Below, one piece after another: positions 18,823 to 27,512 of a stretch of 64,000 bases of DNA. Source of the stretch: Harenicola maris (GTDB lineage Bacteria; Pseudomonadota; Alphaproteobacteria; Rhodobacterales; Rhodobacteraceae); contig JADQAZ010000003.1 of assembly GCA_018524345.1 (NCBI GenBank), positions 310,001-374,000 on the forward strand, given 5' to 3'. Made by a program: the position numbers and the translations under genes. The first letter of the stretch is position 1; each line of letters begins with the position of its first letter. The notes beneath the pieces were generated by a model. That model worked only from the letters and a program-made list of their open reading frames with translations. It did no database searches and was not told where the DNA came from.

Positions 18823-21630
18823 ATGGGAACGATAGCTGGCGGTTTGGTTTTGGTCACGCTGATCATCGCGGTGGTGGTGTTGATCGGCTTTTTGGTGATG
18901 CAAAGCCAGCGGCTCTCGCGGATCGAAAAACGGCTTTCGCGGATCGAGGCGCAGCCGCGTCCGGCGCAGCAGGCCGCGGCGAACCCTTTGCTGGCCGCAG
19001 CGGGGCGGGAGCCGCCCGCCAGCGCGGCGCCCCCTCCCACGGAAGCCTCTGCTCCCGCCATGGCCGAGCCTCTGCCGAAGGGCGTGCCCTCGCTGGCCGA
19101 ACTGGGCAATATCGGCGATGCCGCCAGCCGCCGCGCGCCGGGGGCAGCGCCTGAGGTCGATGTGCCCCCGCGCGCCCCTGCGGCCCCCACGGGTCCGGGC
19201 ATGGGCCTGCGTTTTGGCAAGTGGATGCAGGACAACTGGGTCTATGCGATCTCGGCCCTATCGCTGGCTTTGGCGGGGATTTTCCTTGTGCAATACGGGA
19301 TGGAGCAGGGGATCATTTCCCCTGCCGTGCGTCTGGTTCTGGCTTTCCTCTTCGGGGTCGGGCTGGTGGCGGCGGGGCAGTATATCCGCCTGCGTCAGGG
19401 CCATGGCCGCAGCGAGGGGGCGGATGCGAGCGCGTTTTTGCCCTCCACCTTCTCGGGGGCGGGGCTGGTGGTGCTCTATGCTGTCGTGATCGCGGCGCAT
19501 CTTGGCTACGGGTTTATCGGGGCTTTCATGTCCCTTGTTGCGCTGGTTTTGGTCTCGGGCCTTGCCATGGTTCTGGGCTGGATCTCGGGGCCGTTTCTGG
19601 CGGCGGTGGGGATCATTGGCGGGCTGGCTGCGCCCTTTGTGGTGGACGGGGAGGCCGACAGCGCCCTGCCGTTCTACGTCTATTTCGCTCTGCTTGGCCT
19701 GACGGGGCTGGCGATTGATACGATGCGCCGGTGGGCTTGGGTCTCTGTCCTTGCCTTGGTGGGGGCCGCCTGCGCGGGCTTTGCCCTGTTTGCATTGTCA
19801 GAGGAGCTTATCGGCTATGGCGTGATGCTTGTTGTGCTGACGGGCGGGGCGATTGCGATACCGCAGCGGCGGATCTGGCCAGATCACAGCGGGCCGGGGT
19901 TCTCGGCCAAGGCCTTTATCGATCCGGCGGCGGAGCATGCGCCGGGCTTCCCTGTCTGGCTGGCGGGGGGCGCGGTTCTGGTGACCTCGGTCTTGCTGAC
20001 GGTCTTGCCCGGGGAGGGCGAGATTGCCTTTCTAGCCAAGGCGGCTCTGTTGATGGCCCTGTTTGCGGGGCTTGGCATCTGGGCCTGCCGCGCGCCGGCG
20101 CTTGCGCCGCTTGCTGTCCTTCCGGTCGGCGGGTTTACCTTGCTGACCTGCACCCTGCATGGGGTGGCGGGGCGGTTTGGCGCCATGGTGCAGACCGGCG
20201 CAGAGGGCGCGGTGGTGGAGGCAGGCTGGCCGATCCTAGCCAGCGTCACCCTTGGGCTTGCGGCCGCAGGCTCGGCCATCGCCGCATGGCGCAGTCTTCG
20301 CGGGACGCAGGTGTTGTTCTGGGCCCTGATCGCGGCCTTCTTTGCGCCTGTGGTTGCGGCGGGGATGGAGATGTTCTGGGTGCGCGGGCAGGGGGGCTAT
20401 ACTTGGGCGCTCCATATCCTAGCGCTTGCGGCGCTGATCACCCTGATCGCAGAGCGCTTTGCCCGCGGCGGCGCGCAGGTCGCGCGGCGCGGGGTGGCTT
20501 GGGCGGCGCTTTCGGCGCTCTCGTTGATTGCCTTGGCGATGACGGCGCTGCTGGATGATGCGGCGCTGACCATTGCCCTTGGCGTGCTGATCATCGCGGC
20601 GGCGGCGTTGGACCGGCAGTTCAAGCTGCGCGAGATGGGGTATTTCATCGTGATCGCGGTGATCGCTGTCAACTTTCGCTATATCGCGGTGCCGGGGCTG
20701 GAGTATCTGTTCGAGGGGCCGTTGGCCTTGGTTATCGCGGCCTTTGTGATCCCGATTGCCTCCATGGGGGCGGCATGGCTTTTGCTGCGCGGGATGGATC
20801 GGGGCAGGGTGCGGGTGTTCCTTGAGAGCGGTGCCCTGTCGGCCGCGGGCATCGGCGCGACGGTGATGATTTTCCGCGCGGTTGATGCGGCCCTACCGGG
20901 CAGCGGGATCACCTCCCACTGGGCTATGGGGCTTTTGGCCTGCCTTTGGATCATTCTGGCGATTGCGCAGATTTACCGGCTGCGCCTTGGGGGCGCTTTG
21001 CGGTGGCTGCGCATGGCGTTTATCGCGGGCTATGCCCTGATCGCCTTGATGGCCCTGTTGATTGGCACGGTGGCCTTCTCGCCCCTCGTGGAGGGGGGAA
21101 GCCTTTGGGACAACACGCCGCGCGGGGTGACTGTGGCCAACACCATGTTCCTTGGCTATGCGCTGCCCGGTTTGCTGTTGCTTCTGGCGACGCGGATCAT
21201 GCGCAGCGGGTTCCGTGTGGTGCCCCTGATCGGGGGCTGCGCCTTGATGGCCTATTATGTCTTCCTTGAGATCCGCTGGTTCTGGCAGCCGGTGATGGAT
21301 ATCGACGTGGGGTTCATCCAGCCCGAACTCTATAGCTATACCGTGGCGCTTTTGATCACCGGCGGGCTGCTGCTCTATCAGGCGATTGCGCGGCGGTCTG
21401 TGTTCCTGCGGCGCATTGCCTTGGTGGTGATCGGCCTTGCCGTGGCCAAGGTGTTCTTGGTGGATATGCGCGGTTTGACGGGGCTTTTGCGGGTGTTTTC
21501 CTTCCTTGCGCTTGGCCTGTCCTTGGCGGGGCTTGCCTGGCTGGATCGTTGGGCCAAGGCGCGCTCTGGCGGGGGCGCTGCGCCGCCGCCTGCGGGCCTG
21601 CGCGAGGAGCTTGGGCAACGCTTGGAATAG
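18823..21630 (+). CDS. Large polytopic membrane protein, DUF2339 family
   Basis: A 935-residue protein. The N-terminal membrane helix (about residues 4-26) is followed by a short coiled coil with an internal repeat (LSRIEKRLSRIE), a Pro/Ala-rich cytosolic linker, and then roughly two dozen hydrophobic helices that fill residues 125-900. The architecture, a leading helix with coiled coil and then a very long run of helices, matches DUF2339, whose function is unknown. There are few charged residues in the membrane part and no ATPase or protease motif that I can find. The gene is alone, divergent from an FAD monooxygenase and upstream of ileS. Confidence 0.88.
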   Translation: MGTIAGGLVLVTLIIAVVVLIGFLVMQSQRLSRIEKRLSRIEAQPRPAQQAAANPLLAAAGREPPASAAPPPTEASAPAMAEPLPKGVPSLAELGNIGDAASRRAPGAAPEVDVPPRAPAAPTGPGMGLRFGKWMQDNWVYAISALSLALAGIFLVQYGMEQGIISPAVRLVLAFLFGVGLVAAGQYIRLRQGHGRSEGADASAFLPSTFSGAGLVVLYAVVIAAHLGYGFIGAFMSLVALVLVSGLAMVLGWISGPFLAAVGIIGGLAAPFVVDGEADSALPFYVYFALLGLTGLAIDTMRRWAWVSVLALVGAACAGFALFALSEELIGYGVMLVVLTGGAIAIPQRRIWPDHSGPGFSAKAFIDPAAEHAPGFPVWLAGGAVLVTSVLLTVLPGEGEIAFLAKAALLMALFAGLGIWACRAPALAPLAVLPVGGFTLLTCTLHGVAGRFGAMVQTGAEGAVVEAGWPILASVTLGLAAAGSAIAAWRSLRGTQVLFWALIAAFFAPVVAAGMEMFWVRGQGGYTWALHILALAALITLIAERFARGGAQVARRGVAWAALSALSLIALAMTALLDDAALTIALGVLIIAAAALDRQFKLREMGYFIVIAVIAVNFRYIAVPGLEYLFEGPLALVIAAFVIPIASMGAAWLLLRGMDRGRVRVFLESGALSAAGIGATVMIFRAVDAALPGSGITSHWAMGLLACLWIILAIAQIYRLRLGGALRWLRMAFIAGYALIALMALLIGTVAFSPLVEGGSLWDNTPRGVTVANTMFLGYALPGLLLLLATRIMRSGFRVVPLIGGCALMAYYVFLEIRWFWQPVMDIDVGFIQPELYSYTVALLITGGLLLYQAIARRSVFLRRIALVVIGLAVAKVFLVDMRGLTGLLRVFSFLALGLSLAGLAWLDRWAKARSGGGAAPPPAGLREELGQRLE

Positions 21631-21720
21631 GGGCGCCTTGAGGGCGCTTTACCTCGCGCCTGCGCCTGCCTATAAGCGCCCCATGTTTGGGACCGTGATG
21701 CAGAGCATACGAATTACTGG

Positions 21721-21747
21721 CCCGGCGCTCGTATAAGAGCTGCCGGG
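21721..21747. other. Strong hairpin upstream of ileS
   Basis: Arms CCCGGC-GCTC (21721-21730) and GAGC-T-GCCGGG (21737-21747) give a 10-bp stem with one bulged T and the loop GTATAA. It sits 90 bases after the DUF2339 gene and 75 bases before the ileS start. There is no T-run, so a simple terminator is unlikely. A leader structure or small RNA is possible. Confidence 0.5.
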
Positions 21748-21822
21748 ACTAAGGCGCTGAATTTTGCCCTCGCGCCGCCCCCAACCCCATAATTTTTCCC
21801 TTGATCCCAAGGAGCCGCACCC

Positions 21823-24771
21823 ATGTGTGCCGACACGCCCAAAGAAACCGACCAGACCGCCGATTACAAATCCACGCTGAACCTGCCCAAGACAGACTTT
21901 CCCATGCGGGCGGGTCTGCCCAAGCGCGAGCCCGAGTGGCTGTCGCGCTGGAACGAGATCGGCATCTATGACCGGCTGCGCAGCAAGGCCGAGGCGGGCA
22001 CGCGCCAGCCCTTTACCCTGCACGATGGCCCCCCCTATGCGAACGGGCATCTGCACATCGGCCATGCGCTGAACAAGATCCTTAAGGACATGGTTGTCCG
22101 CTCACAGCAGATGATGGGCCGCGATGCGCGCTACATCCCCGGCTGGGACTGTCACGGCCTGCCGATCGAGTGGAAGATCGAGGAGAAATACCGCGAGAAG
22201 GGGCAGGACAAGGACGCCGTTGATGTGGTTGAGTTCCGGCAGGAATGCCGCGATTTCGCCAGCGGTTGGGTGGATATCCAGCGCGAGGAGTTCAAGCGCC
22301 TTGGCATCACCGGCATGTGGGATGACCCCTACCTGACGATGAATTTCCACGCCGAGCGTGTGATCGCGGAAGAGTTCCAGAAGTTCCTGATGACCGGCAC
22401 GCTGTATCAGGGCTCCAAGCCTGTGATGTGGTCTCCGGTGGAGCAAACCGCATTGGCCGAGGCCGAGGTGGAGTATCACGACAAGAACAGTTTTACGATC
22501 TGGGTGAAGTTCCCTGTCGCCACGACGGGCGACCTGCAAGGCGCGCGCGTGGTGATCTGGACCACGACGCCTTGGACGATCCCCTCCAACAAGGCGGTGG
22601 TTTACGGGGCGGATTATGCCTACGGCCTGTACGAGGTGACCGAGACGCCAGAGGAATGCTGGGCCGAGGTGGGCGAGCGCTTCTTGCTGGCCGACAAGCT
22701 GGCGGCGGATGTGTTCGCCAAGGCGCGGCTGGAAGACGGGCAGTGGACCCGCCTGCGCGATGTGCCCGCCGATGAGCTTGCTGGCCTGTCCCTCAAGCAC
22801 CCCTTGAACGGGGCGGAGGGCTCGAATGGCGAGTGGGATGATCTGCGTGATTTCCGCGCCGCGCCTTTCGTCACCGACGAGGAAGGCACTGGTTTTGTCC
22901 ATTGCGCGCCCTCGCACGGGATGGAGGAATTCGAGCTGTTCCGTGACCTCGGAATGCTGGGCGAGATGATCACCTATAACGTCATGGATGACGGGAGCTT
23001 CCGCGAGGACCTGCCGTTCTTTGGCGGCAAGCGCATCCTGCGCGAAAAGGCCAAGAAAGGCGATTGGGAGGGCGATGCCAACGCCGCCGTGATGTCCAAG
23101 CTGGCCGAGGTTGGCGGGCTGCTGGCACGCGGCAAGATCAAGCACTCCTATCCGCACAGCTGGCGCTCCAAAGCGCCTGTGATCTATCGCAACACGCCGC
23201 AGTGGTTCGCCGCGATCGACAAGGCGGTTGGCGACGGGCAGGACACCTACGGCACGACGATCCGCGAGCGGGCGCTGCGCTCTATCGACGAGCTGGTGAC
23301 ATGGACACCGCAAAAGGGGCGCAACCGGTTGTATGCCATGATCGAGGCGCGGCCTGACTGGGTGCTGTCGCGGCAGCGCGCTTGGGGTGTGCCGCTGACC
23401 TGCTTTACCAAGGTTGGCGCATTGCCGACGGATGACGATTACCTGCTGCGCGATGAGGCCGTGAATGCCCGCATTTTGCAGGCCTTCGAGGAAGAAGGCG
23501 CGGATGCGTGGTACAAGCCCGGTGCGAAGGCGCGTTTCCTTGGCAATGAATACGACCCCGAGGAATACCATCAGGTGATGGATATTCTTGACGTCTGGTT
23601 CGACAGTGGCTCGACCCATGCCTTTACCCTGCGCGACCGTGCGGACGGGTCGGAGGACGGCTTGGCCGATCTGTATCTAGAGGGCACGGATCAGCACCGC
23701 GGGTGGTTCCATTCCTCGATGCTTCAGGGCTGTGGCACCATGGGGCGCGCGCCCTATCGGGGGGTTCTGACCCACGGGTTCACGCTGGACGAGAAGGGCA
23801 TGAAGATGTCCAAGTCCGTTGGCAATACGGTCGCGCCCGAGAAGGTGGTGCAGCAGTATGGCGCGGATATTCTGCGCCTCTGGGTGGCGCAGGCGGACTA
23901 CACCGTTGACCTGCGGATCGGCGACGAGATCCTGAAAGGGACGGCCGACAGCTACCGCCGTTTGCGCAACACCATGCGCTTCTTGCTGGGCGCTATGGGC
24001 GCTGTGCCGGAGGGCGAGGCCGTGGCGCGCGAGGAGATGCCGGAGCTGGAGCAGTTCATCCTGCACCGTTTGGCGGAGCTCGATGTAAAGGTGCGTGAGG
24101 GCTATGCCGCCTATGACTTCCAAGGCGTCTTCCAGAGCCTGTTCAACTTCTGCACGCTGGACCTGTCGGCGTTTTACTTCGACGTGCGTAAGGATGCGCT
24201 TTATTGCGATGGCGACACCGATGTGCGCCGTGCCTCGCGCCATGTTCTTGGCCTTGTTTACGAGCGTCTGGTGACATGGCTGGCCCCTGTCTTGGTGTTT
24301 ACCATGGAAGAGGTCTGGCTGGAGGTGAACCCGGGCGCGGAAAGCTCTGTGCATTTGCAGGATATCCCCGACACGCCAGCGGATTGGCTGAACGGTGATC
24401 TGGCGGCGAAAGTGGGCAAGCTGCGCACGGTGCGCCGTGTTGTCACCGGCGCGCTGGAGGAAGAGCGCCGCGCCAAGACGATCGGCTCCTCGCTTGAGGC
24501 CGCGCCGGTGGTCTACCTTGATGCCGATCTGGCAGAGGCGGTTGGCGATGCGGCGGTCTTTGCCGATCTTTGCATCACCTCTGATGTATCCCTCAACGTG
24601 GCCGAGGCGCCCGAGGGGGCCTTTACCCTGCCTGAGGCCGAGGGCGTTGGGGTTGTGTTCGCCAAGGCCGAGGGCAGCAAATGTCAGCGGTGCTGGAAGG
24701 TGCTGCCGGATGTGGGGGCGCATGGCCCCGGCGATGTTTGCGGGCGCTGTGCCTCGGCCCTTGCCGAATAG
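21823..24771 (+). CDS. ileS: Isoleucyl-tRNA synthetase
   Basis: A 982-residue class I aminoacyl-tRNA synthetase charging tRNA-Ile. The HIGH motif lies in GHLHIGHALNKILKD, the KMSKS motif in GMKMSKSVGN, and the CP1 editing domain is present with TTTPWTIPSNKA. The C-terminal zinc finger has CQRCW and CGRC cysteines, typical of the bacterial type. The N-terminus TLNLPKTDFPMRAGLPKREP is the usual IleS opening. The start ATG follows AAGGAG. A UUCG-loop terminator closes the gene, shared with the convergent pcs gene. Confidence 0.98.
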   Translation: MCADTPKETDQTADYKSTLNLPKTDFPMRAGLPKREPEWLSRWNEIGIYDRLRSKAEAGTRQPFTLHDGPPYANGHLHIGHALNKILKDMVVRSQQMMGRDARYIPGWDCHGLPIEWKIEEKYREKGQDKDAVDVVEFRQECRDFASGWVDIQREEFKRLGITGMWDDPYLTMNFHAERVIAEEFQKFLMTGTLYQGSKPVMWSPVEQTALAEAEVEYHDKNSFTIWVKFPVATTGDLQGARVVIWTTTPWTIPSNKAVVYGADYAYGLYEVTETPEECWAEVGERFLLADKLAADVFAKARLEDGQWTRLRDVPADELAGLSLKHPLNGAEGSNGEWDDLRDFRAAPFVTDEEGTGFVHCAPSHGMEEFELFRDLGMLGEMITYNVMDDGSFREDLPFFGGKRILREKAKKGDWEGDANAAVMSKLAEVGGLLARGKIKHSYPHSWRSKAPVIYRNTPQWFAAIDKAVGDGQDTYGTTIRERALRSIDELVTWTPQKGRNRLYAMIEARPDWVLSRQRAWGVPLTCFTKVGALPTDDDYLLRDEAVNARILQAFEEEGADAWYKPGAKARFLGNEYDPEEYHQVMDILDVWFDSGSTHAFTLRDRADGSEDGLADLYLEGTDQHRGWFHSSMLQGCGTMGRAPYRGVLTHGFTLDEKGMKMSKSVGNTVAPEKVVQQYGADILRLWVAQADYTVDLRIGDEILKGTADSYRRLRNTMRFLLGAMGAVPEGEAVAREEMPELEQFILHRLAELDVKVREGYAAYDFQGVFQSLFNFCTLDLSAFYFDVRKDALYCDGDTDVRRASRHVLGLVYERLVTWLAPVLVFTMEEVWLEVNPGAESSVHLQDIPDTPADWLNGDLAAKVGKLRTVRRVVTGALEEERRAKTIGSSLEAAPVVYLDADLAEAVGDAAVFADLCITSDVSLNVAEAPEGAFTLPEAEGVGVVFAKAEGSKCQRCWKVLPDVGAHGPGDVCGRCASALAE

Positions 24772-24794
24772 GCGGGCGGGCAGATTTGGACTGG

Positions 24795-24820
24795 ATAGGG
24801 CGGCCTTCGGGTCGCCCTAT
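24795..24820. terminator. Bidirectional terminator with UUCG loop between ileS and pcs
   Basis: Arms ATAGGGCGGCC (24795-24805) and GGTCGCCCTAT (24810-24820) form an 11-bp stem (one G-T pair) closed by the stable tetraloop TTCG. TTCTTT follows on the plus strand. The pcs stop codon lies inside the descending arm. It can end both convergent genes. Confidence 0.8.
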
Positions 24821-25506
24821 TTCTTTGGAAAGAGCTGTTGCGCGATGCCTGCTGTGGTCAGGTAGATCGAGGTGACGATCAGGCCCCAGTGCGCCCAAGT
24901 CTTGGGATCGAAATCCACCAAAGCGGCCCATCCGGCGAAGAAGACCCAAGCAAAGGCCATGGGCAGGGTGATGGGGCGCCAGCGTCTTGTGCGGACGGGG
25001 TGGACGAATTTGAAGGGCACGAACATGGCCACCGAGAGCAGGATCACCACGCAGAGGATCGCCCAGAAGCCGGGCTCCAGCGCGAAGAGGACCAGCACCA
25101 CCATGTTCCAGCAGCCGGGGAAGCCGGAGAAGGAGTTGTCCTTTGTTTTCATGCGGGTATCGGCGAAATACATGGCCGAGGCGAAGGTGATGACGATGAT
25201 CGCGAGCCAGCCCGTCCAGCCCGGGAGCAGGCCGGATTTGAACAGCGCATAGGCGGGGATGAAGACATAGGTCAGATAGTCGATGATCAGATCGAGCAGC
25301 ACGCCGTCAAACTGCGGCGCGTTGGTTTTGACATCGTATTTGCGCGCGAGGGGGCCGTCGATGCCGTCTACGGCGAAGGCGACGACCAGCCATAGAAACA
25401 TGGTGGCCCATTTTTCCTCGACCGCGGCGAGCATGGCGAGCATGGCGAAGACGGCACCTGTGGCGGTGAGCAGGTGGACGAGGAGGGCTTTGATCTGGGC
25501 TGTCAT
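24817..25506 (-). CDS. pcs: Phosphatidylcholine synthase (CDP-diacylglycerol + choline)
   Basis: A 229-residue membrane enzyme with about seven helices. It condenses CDP-diacylglycerol with choline directly, the bacterial one-step route to phosphatidylcholine. The CDP-alcohol phosphotransferase motif is complete: D50-G51, A54-R55, G68, D72 and D76 (VDGIDGPLARKYDV, FDGVLLDLIID). The segment LLDLIIDYLTYVFIPAYAL is typical of Pcs rather than of PgsA or PssA. The start at 25506 gives the family N-terminus; the longer upstream frame crosses a repeat and is rejected. Choline supply links it loosely to the methylated-amine genes elsewhere in the window. Confidence 0.93.
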   Translation of the reverse strand: MTAQIKALLVHLLTATGAVFAMLAMLAAVEEKWATMFLWLVVAFAVDGIDGPLARKYDVKTNAPQFDGVLLDLIIDYLTYVFIPAYALFKSGLLPGWTGWLAIIVITFASAMYFADTRMKTKDNSFSGFPGCWNMVVLVLFALEPGFWAILCVVILLSVAMFVPFKFVHPVRTRRWRPITLPMAFAWVFFAGWAALVDFDPKTWAHWGLIVTSIYLTTAGIAQQLFPKK

Positions 25507-25555
25507 TCCAGTGTCATGCCGTTTTTTCGGGCGTGGTGCAAACGATATAGCGCGG

Positions 25556-25613
25556 GAGGGGGCGCTGCCCCCGGCCTTCGGCCTCCCCCGGGATATTTTG
25601 GCCAATAAGAAGC
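25556..25613. repeat. Composite intergenic repeat, copy 1
   Basis: A GC hairpin (GGGGGCGCTGCCCCC plus GGCCTTCGGCC) is followed at 25585-25613 by a 29-base box beginning CCCCCGGGATATTT and ending CCAATAAGAAGC. The same box occurs at 42061-42089 with one base changed. Both copies follow a G5/C5 hairpin and lie between genes, here between pcs and xerC. Confidence 0.75.
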
Positions 25614-25622
25614 GGGGGGCGT

Positions 25623-26540
25623 TCAGGCCTTGGGGTGGGCCTTTTGGTAGACTTCCATCAGGCGGGCGGTGTCGACGGCGGTATAGGCCTGTGTGGTGGA
25701 GAGGGAGGCGTGGCCGAGGAGTTCCTGAATGGCGCGCAGGTCGCCGCCTGCGCTGAGCAGGTGGGTGGCGAAGCTGTGGCGCAGGGCATGGGGGGTAGCG
25801 CTTGACGGTAGGCCGAGTTGTTCGCGGGTTTGGGCCATGACCTTTTGCACGAGGCGCGGGTTCAGCGGGCCGCCGCGGGCGCCGCGGAAGAGGGGGGCCT
25901 TGGGGTCCAGCGGGTGGGGGCATTGGCGCAGGTAGTCACCCACGGCCTCGCGGGCGGCGGGGAGGACGGGGACGAGACGTTCCTTGCCGCCTTTGCCTTT
26001 GATCACAAGGGTTTGCGGCAGGGGGTGGGCGGCGCCGGTGAGGCCGAGGGCCTCTGATATGCGCAGCCCGCAGCCGTAGAGCAGGGTGATGACGGCGGTG
26101 TCGCGGGCGGCGATCCACGGGGTTTGATGTTGCAGTTCGACGGTGTCGATCAAGGCGCGGGCGGCGTCCTCTGCCAGTGGGCGGGGGAGCTTTTTGGTGT
26201 ATTTGGGAGCGCGGGTGGCGAGGACGGCGGTGGCGTCGAACCCCTCGCGTTCGGCCAGCCATGCGGTGAAGGATTTGACGCCGGAGAGGGAGCGGGCGAG
26301 GGAGCGCGCGCCGAGGCCGCGGCCCCGTTCATGGGCCATCCAAGCGCGCATGTCGCGGGTTTTCAGGGCGGCGATGTCATTGCGGCCGGGCGCGCCGCCG
26401 AGGTGGCCCGCGAGGAAGCCGAGGAAGCCGGTGATGTCGCGGCGGTAGGCCTCGATGGTGTTGGCGGCGGCGGCATGGACCGCCGATTGCTGTTCAAGCC
26501 AATCCCCCAGCGCGCCCCTCAGCGCCGGGCTGAGCATCAT
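25623..26540 (-). CDS. xerC: Tyrosine recombinase XerC
   Basis: A 305-residue site-specific recombinase that with XerD resolves chromosome dimers at dif. The SAM-like N-terminal core-binding domain (to about residue 105) precedes the catalytic domain with all active residues: R160 in CGLRISEAL, K183 in KGKGGKER, H251 and R254 in HALRHSF, H277 in LGHASL and nucleophile Y286 in TTQAYT. Its start overlaps the stop of the DUF484 gene by one base, and the DUF484-XerC pairing is a conserved housekeeping arrangement, so this is the cellular XerC and not a mobile-element integrase. Confidence 0.95.
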   Translation of the reverse strand: MMLSPALRGALGDWLEQQSAVHAAAANTIEAYRRDITGFLGFLAGHLGGAPGRNDIAALKTRDMRAWMAHERGRGLGARSLARSLSGVKSFTAWLAEREGFDATAVLATRAPKYTKKLPRPLAEDAARALIDTVELQHQTPWIAARDTAVITLLYGCGLRISEALGLTGAAHPLPQTLVIKGKGGKERLVPVLPAAREAVGDYLRQCPHPLDPKAPLFRGARGGPLNPRLVQKVMAQTREQLGLPSSATPHALRHSFATHLLSAGGDLRAIQELLGHASLSTTQAYTAVDTARLMEVYQKAHPKA

Positions 26541-27247
26541 CAGCCCAGCCAGCGGCGCATTTGCCGCTCGAATACTCCGGCGAAAAAGGCCAGAAGATCA
26601 GTGCCTTGGTTGGGTTTGAACTGGTGCGGATCCTCGGCGCCGAGGGCGAGCATGCCGGGCAGGCGGCCCTCGCCGAGGTCGAGGCGCAGGCAGGCCTCTG
26701 ACTGGATGTAGCCGGCGGCCTCGCCGTAGAGGGCATCGCTGTTCGGGCGGCGTTGGCGCAGGGTGACCTGACGCAGGGGCGTGTTGCGGCCCTCGCTGAT
26801 GTAATCCTCGATATAGCCGGGTTCGACGACCTCCAGCATGCCGCCGAGGCGGGCCTTGGTGGCCTCTGCTTCGCCCTCGTCGCTTTCGAGCACGAGCTTG
26901 ACGCTGTCAACGCGCAGGATATGGCCGACTTCATCGGTGAGGGAGCGCAGGAAGCTTTCGAATTCAGTGGGGTCGAGCATGGCCAGAATGGCGCGGTGGA
27001 CCTGATTGGTGCCGGCGAGGTTTTCGTAGGCGGCGGCGATGACAGAGCGGTGGGTGTCCTCCAACCGGTCAAGACGGGCCTCGAGCCGTTCCATGGCGAT
27101 GCCGCGCAGATCGACGATATTGCCGCCCAGAGCCTTTTCATTTGCCGCGATCAGGGCGTGCATGATGTCGCGATCCTCGAGGATCATTTCGGGCTCTGAT
27201 AGGATGGTGTCGCGCAGTTCGTCGATTTTTTCCGCGGGGTTGTTCAT
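26540..27247 (-). CDS. DUF484 family protein (GAF-like)
   Basis: A 235-residue cytosolic protein: an N-terminal helical part with coiled-coil character (MERLEARLDRLEDTHRSVIAAAYENL) followed by a GAF-like domain from about residue 85 (FESFLRSLTDEVGHILRVDSVKLVLE, then LPGMLALGAEDPHQF). DUF484 genes regularly precede xerC in proteobacteria, as here with a one-base overlap, but the role is not known. The start at 27247 opens with NPAEKIDELRDTILSEPEMILEDRDIMHAL, a typical family opening. Confidence 0.9.
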   Translation of the reverse strand: MNNPAEKIDELRDTILSEPEMILEDRDIMHALIAANEKALGGNIVDLRGIAMERLEARLDRLEDTHRSVIAAAYENLAGTNQVHRAILAMLDPTEFESFLRSLTDEVGHILRVDSVKLVLESDEGEAEATKARLGGMLEVVEPGYIEDYISEGRNTPLRQVTLRQRRPNSDALYGEAAGYIQSEACLRLDLGEGRLPGMLALGAEDPHQFKPNQGTDLLAFFAGVFERQMRRWLG

Positions 27248-27512
27248 GCCTGCCTCGTTGCTGCTGTCCCTGGCCTGCCATTATGGTCTGTGCGCCGAGG
27301 GTTTGTTAATTGGTCTTTTCCCAAGTGGGGGGGCTTGCGGCAAGAGGTTTGTCGGTTAACGGCGGATTTGCGGAGCTTTAATCACTTTGGGTGGCGCAGT
27401 GGCCACAACTGCGGCAAGAAGGGGATAGGGGCGTTGGTATGCGGTTTGCCTGCGGTTTCAGGCCGTTGGGGTCATGCGTTATCGTGCTGAAGTTAAAGGA
27501 TAAATACCAAGG

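Noticed and set aside
25623..26540. Tyrosine recombinase as a possible integrase of a mobile element.
   Set aside because: It is coupled to DUF484 in the usual housekeeping arrangement, with no att repeats, tRNA or phage genes beside it, so it is XerC.
27248..27512. The 265-bp gap between DUF484 and priA, with GTTAAC and TTAATT, checked for CtrA sites (TTAA-N7-TTAA).
   Set aside because: No pair of TTAA boxes has the required spacing; only two TGCGGCAAGA copies of unclear meaning are present.
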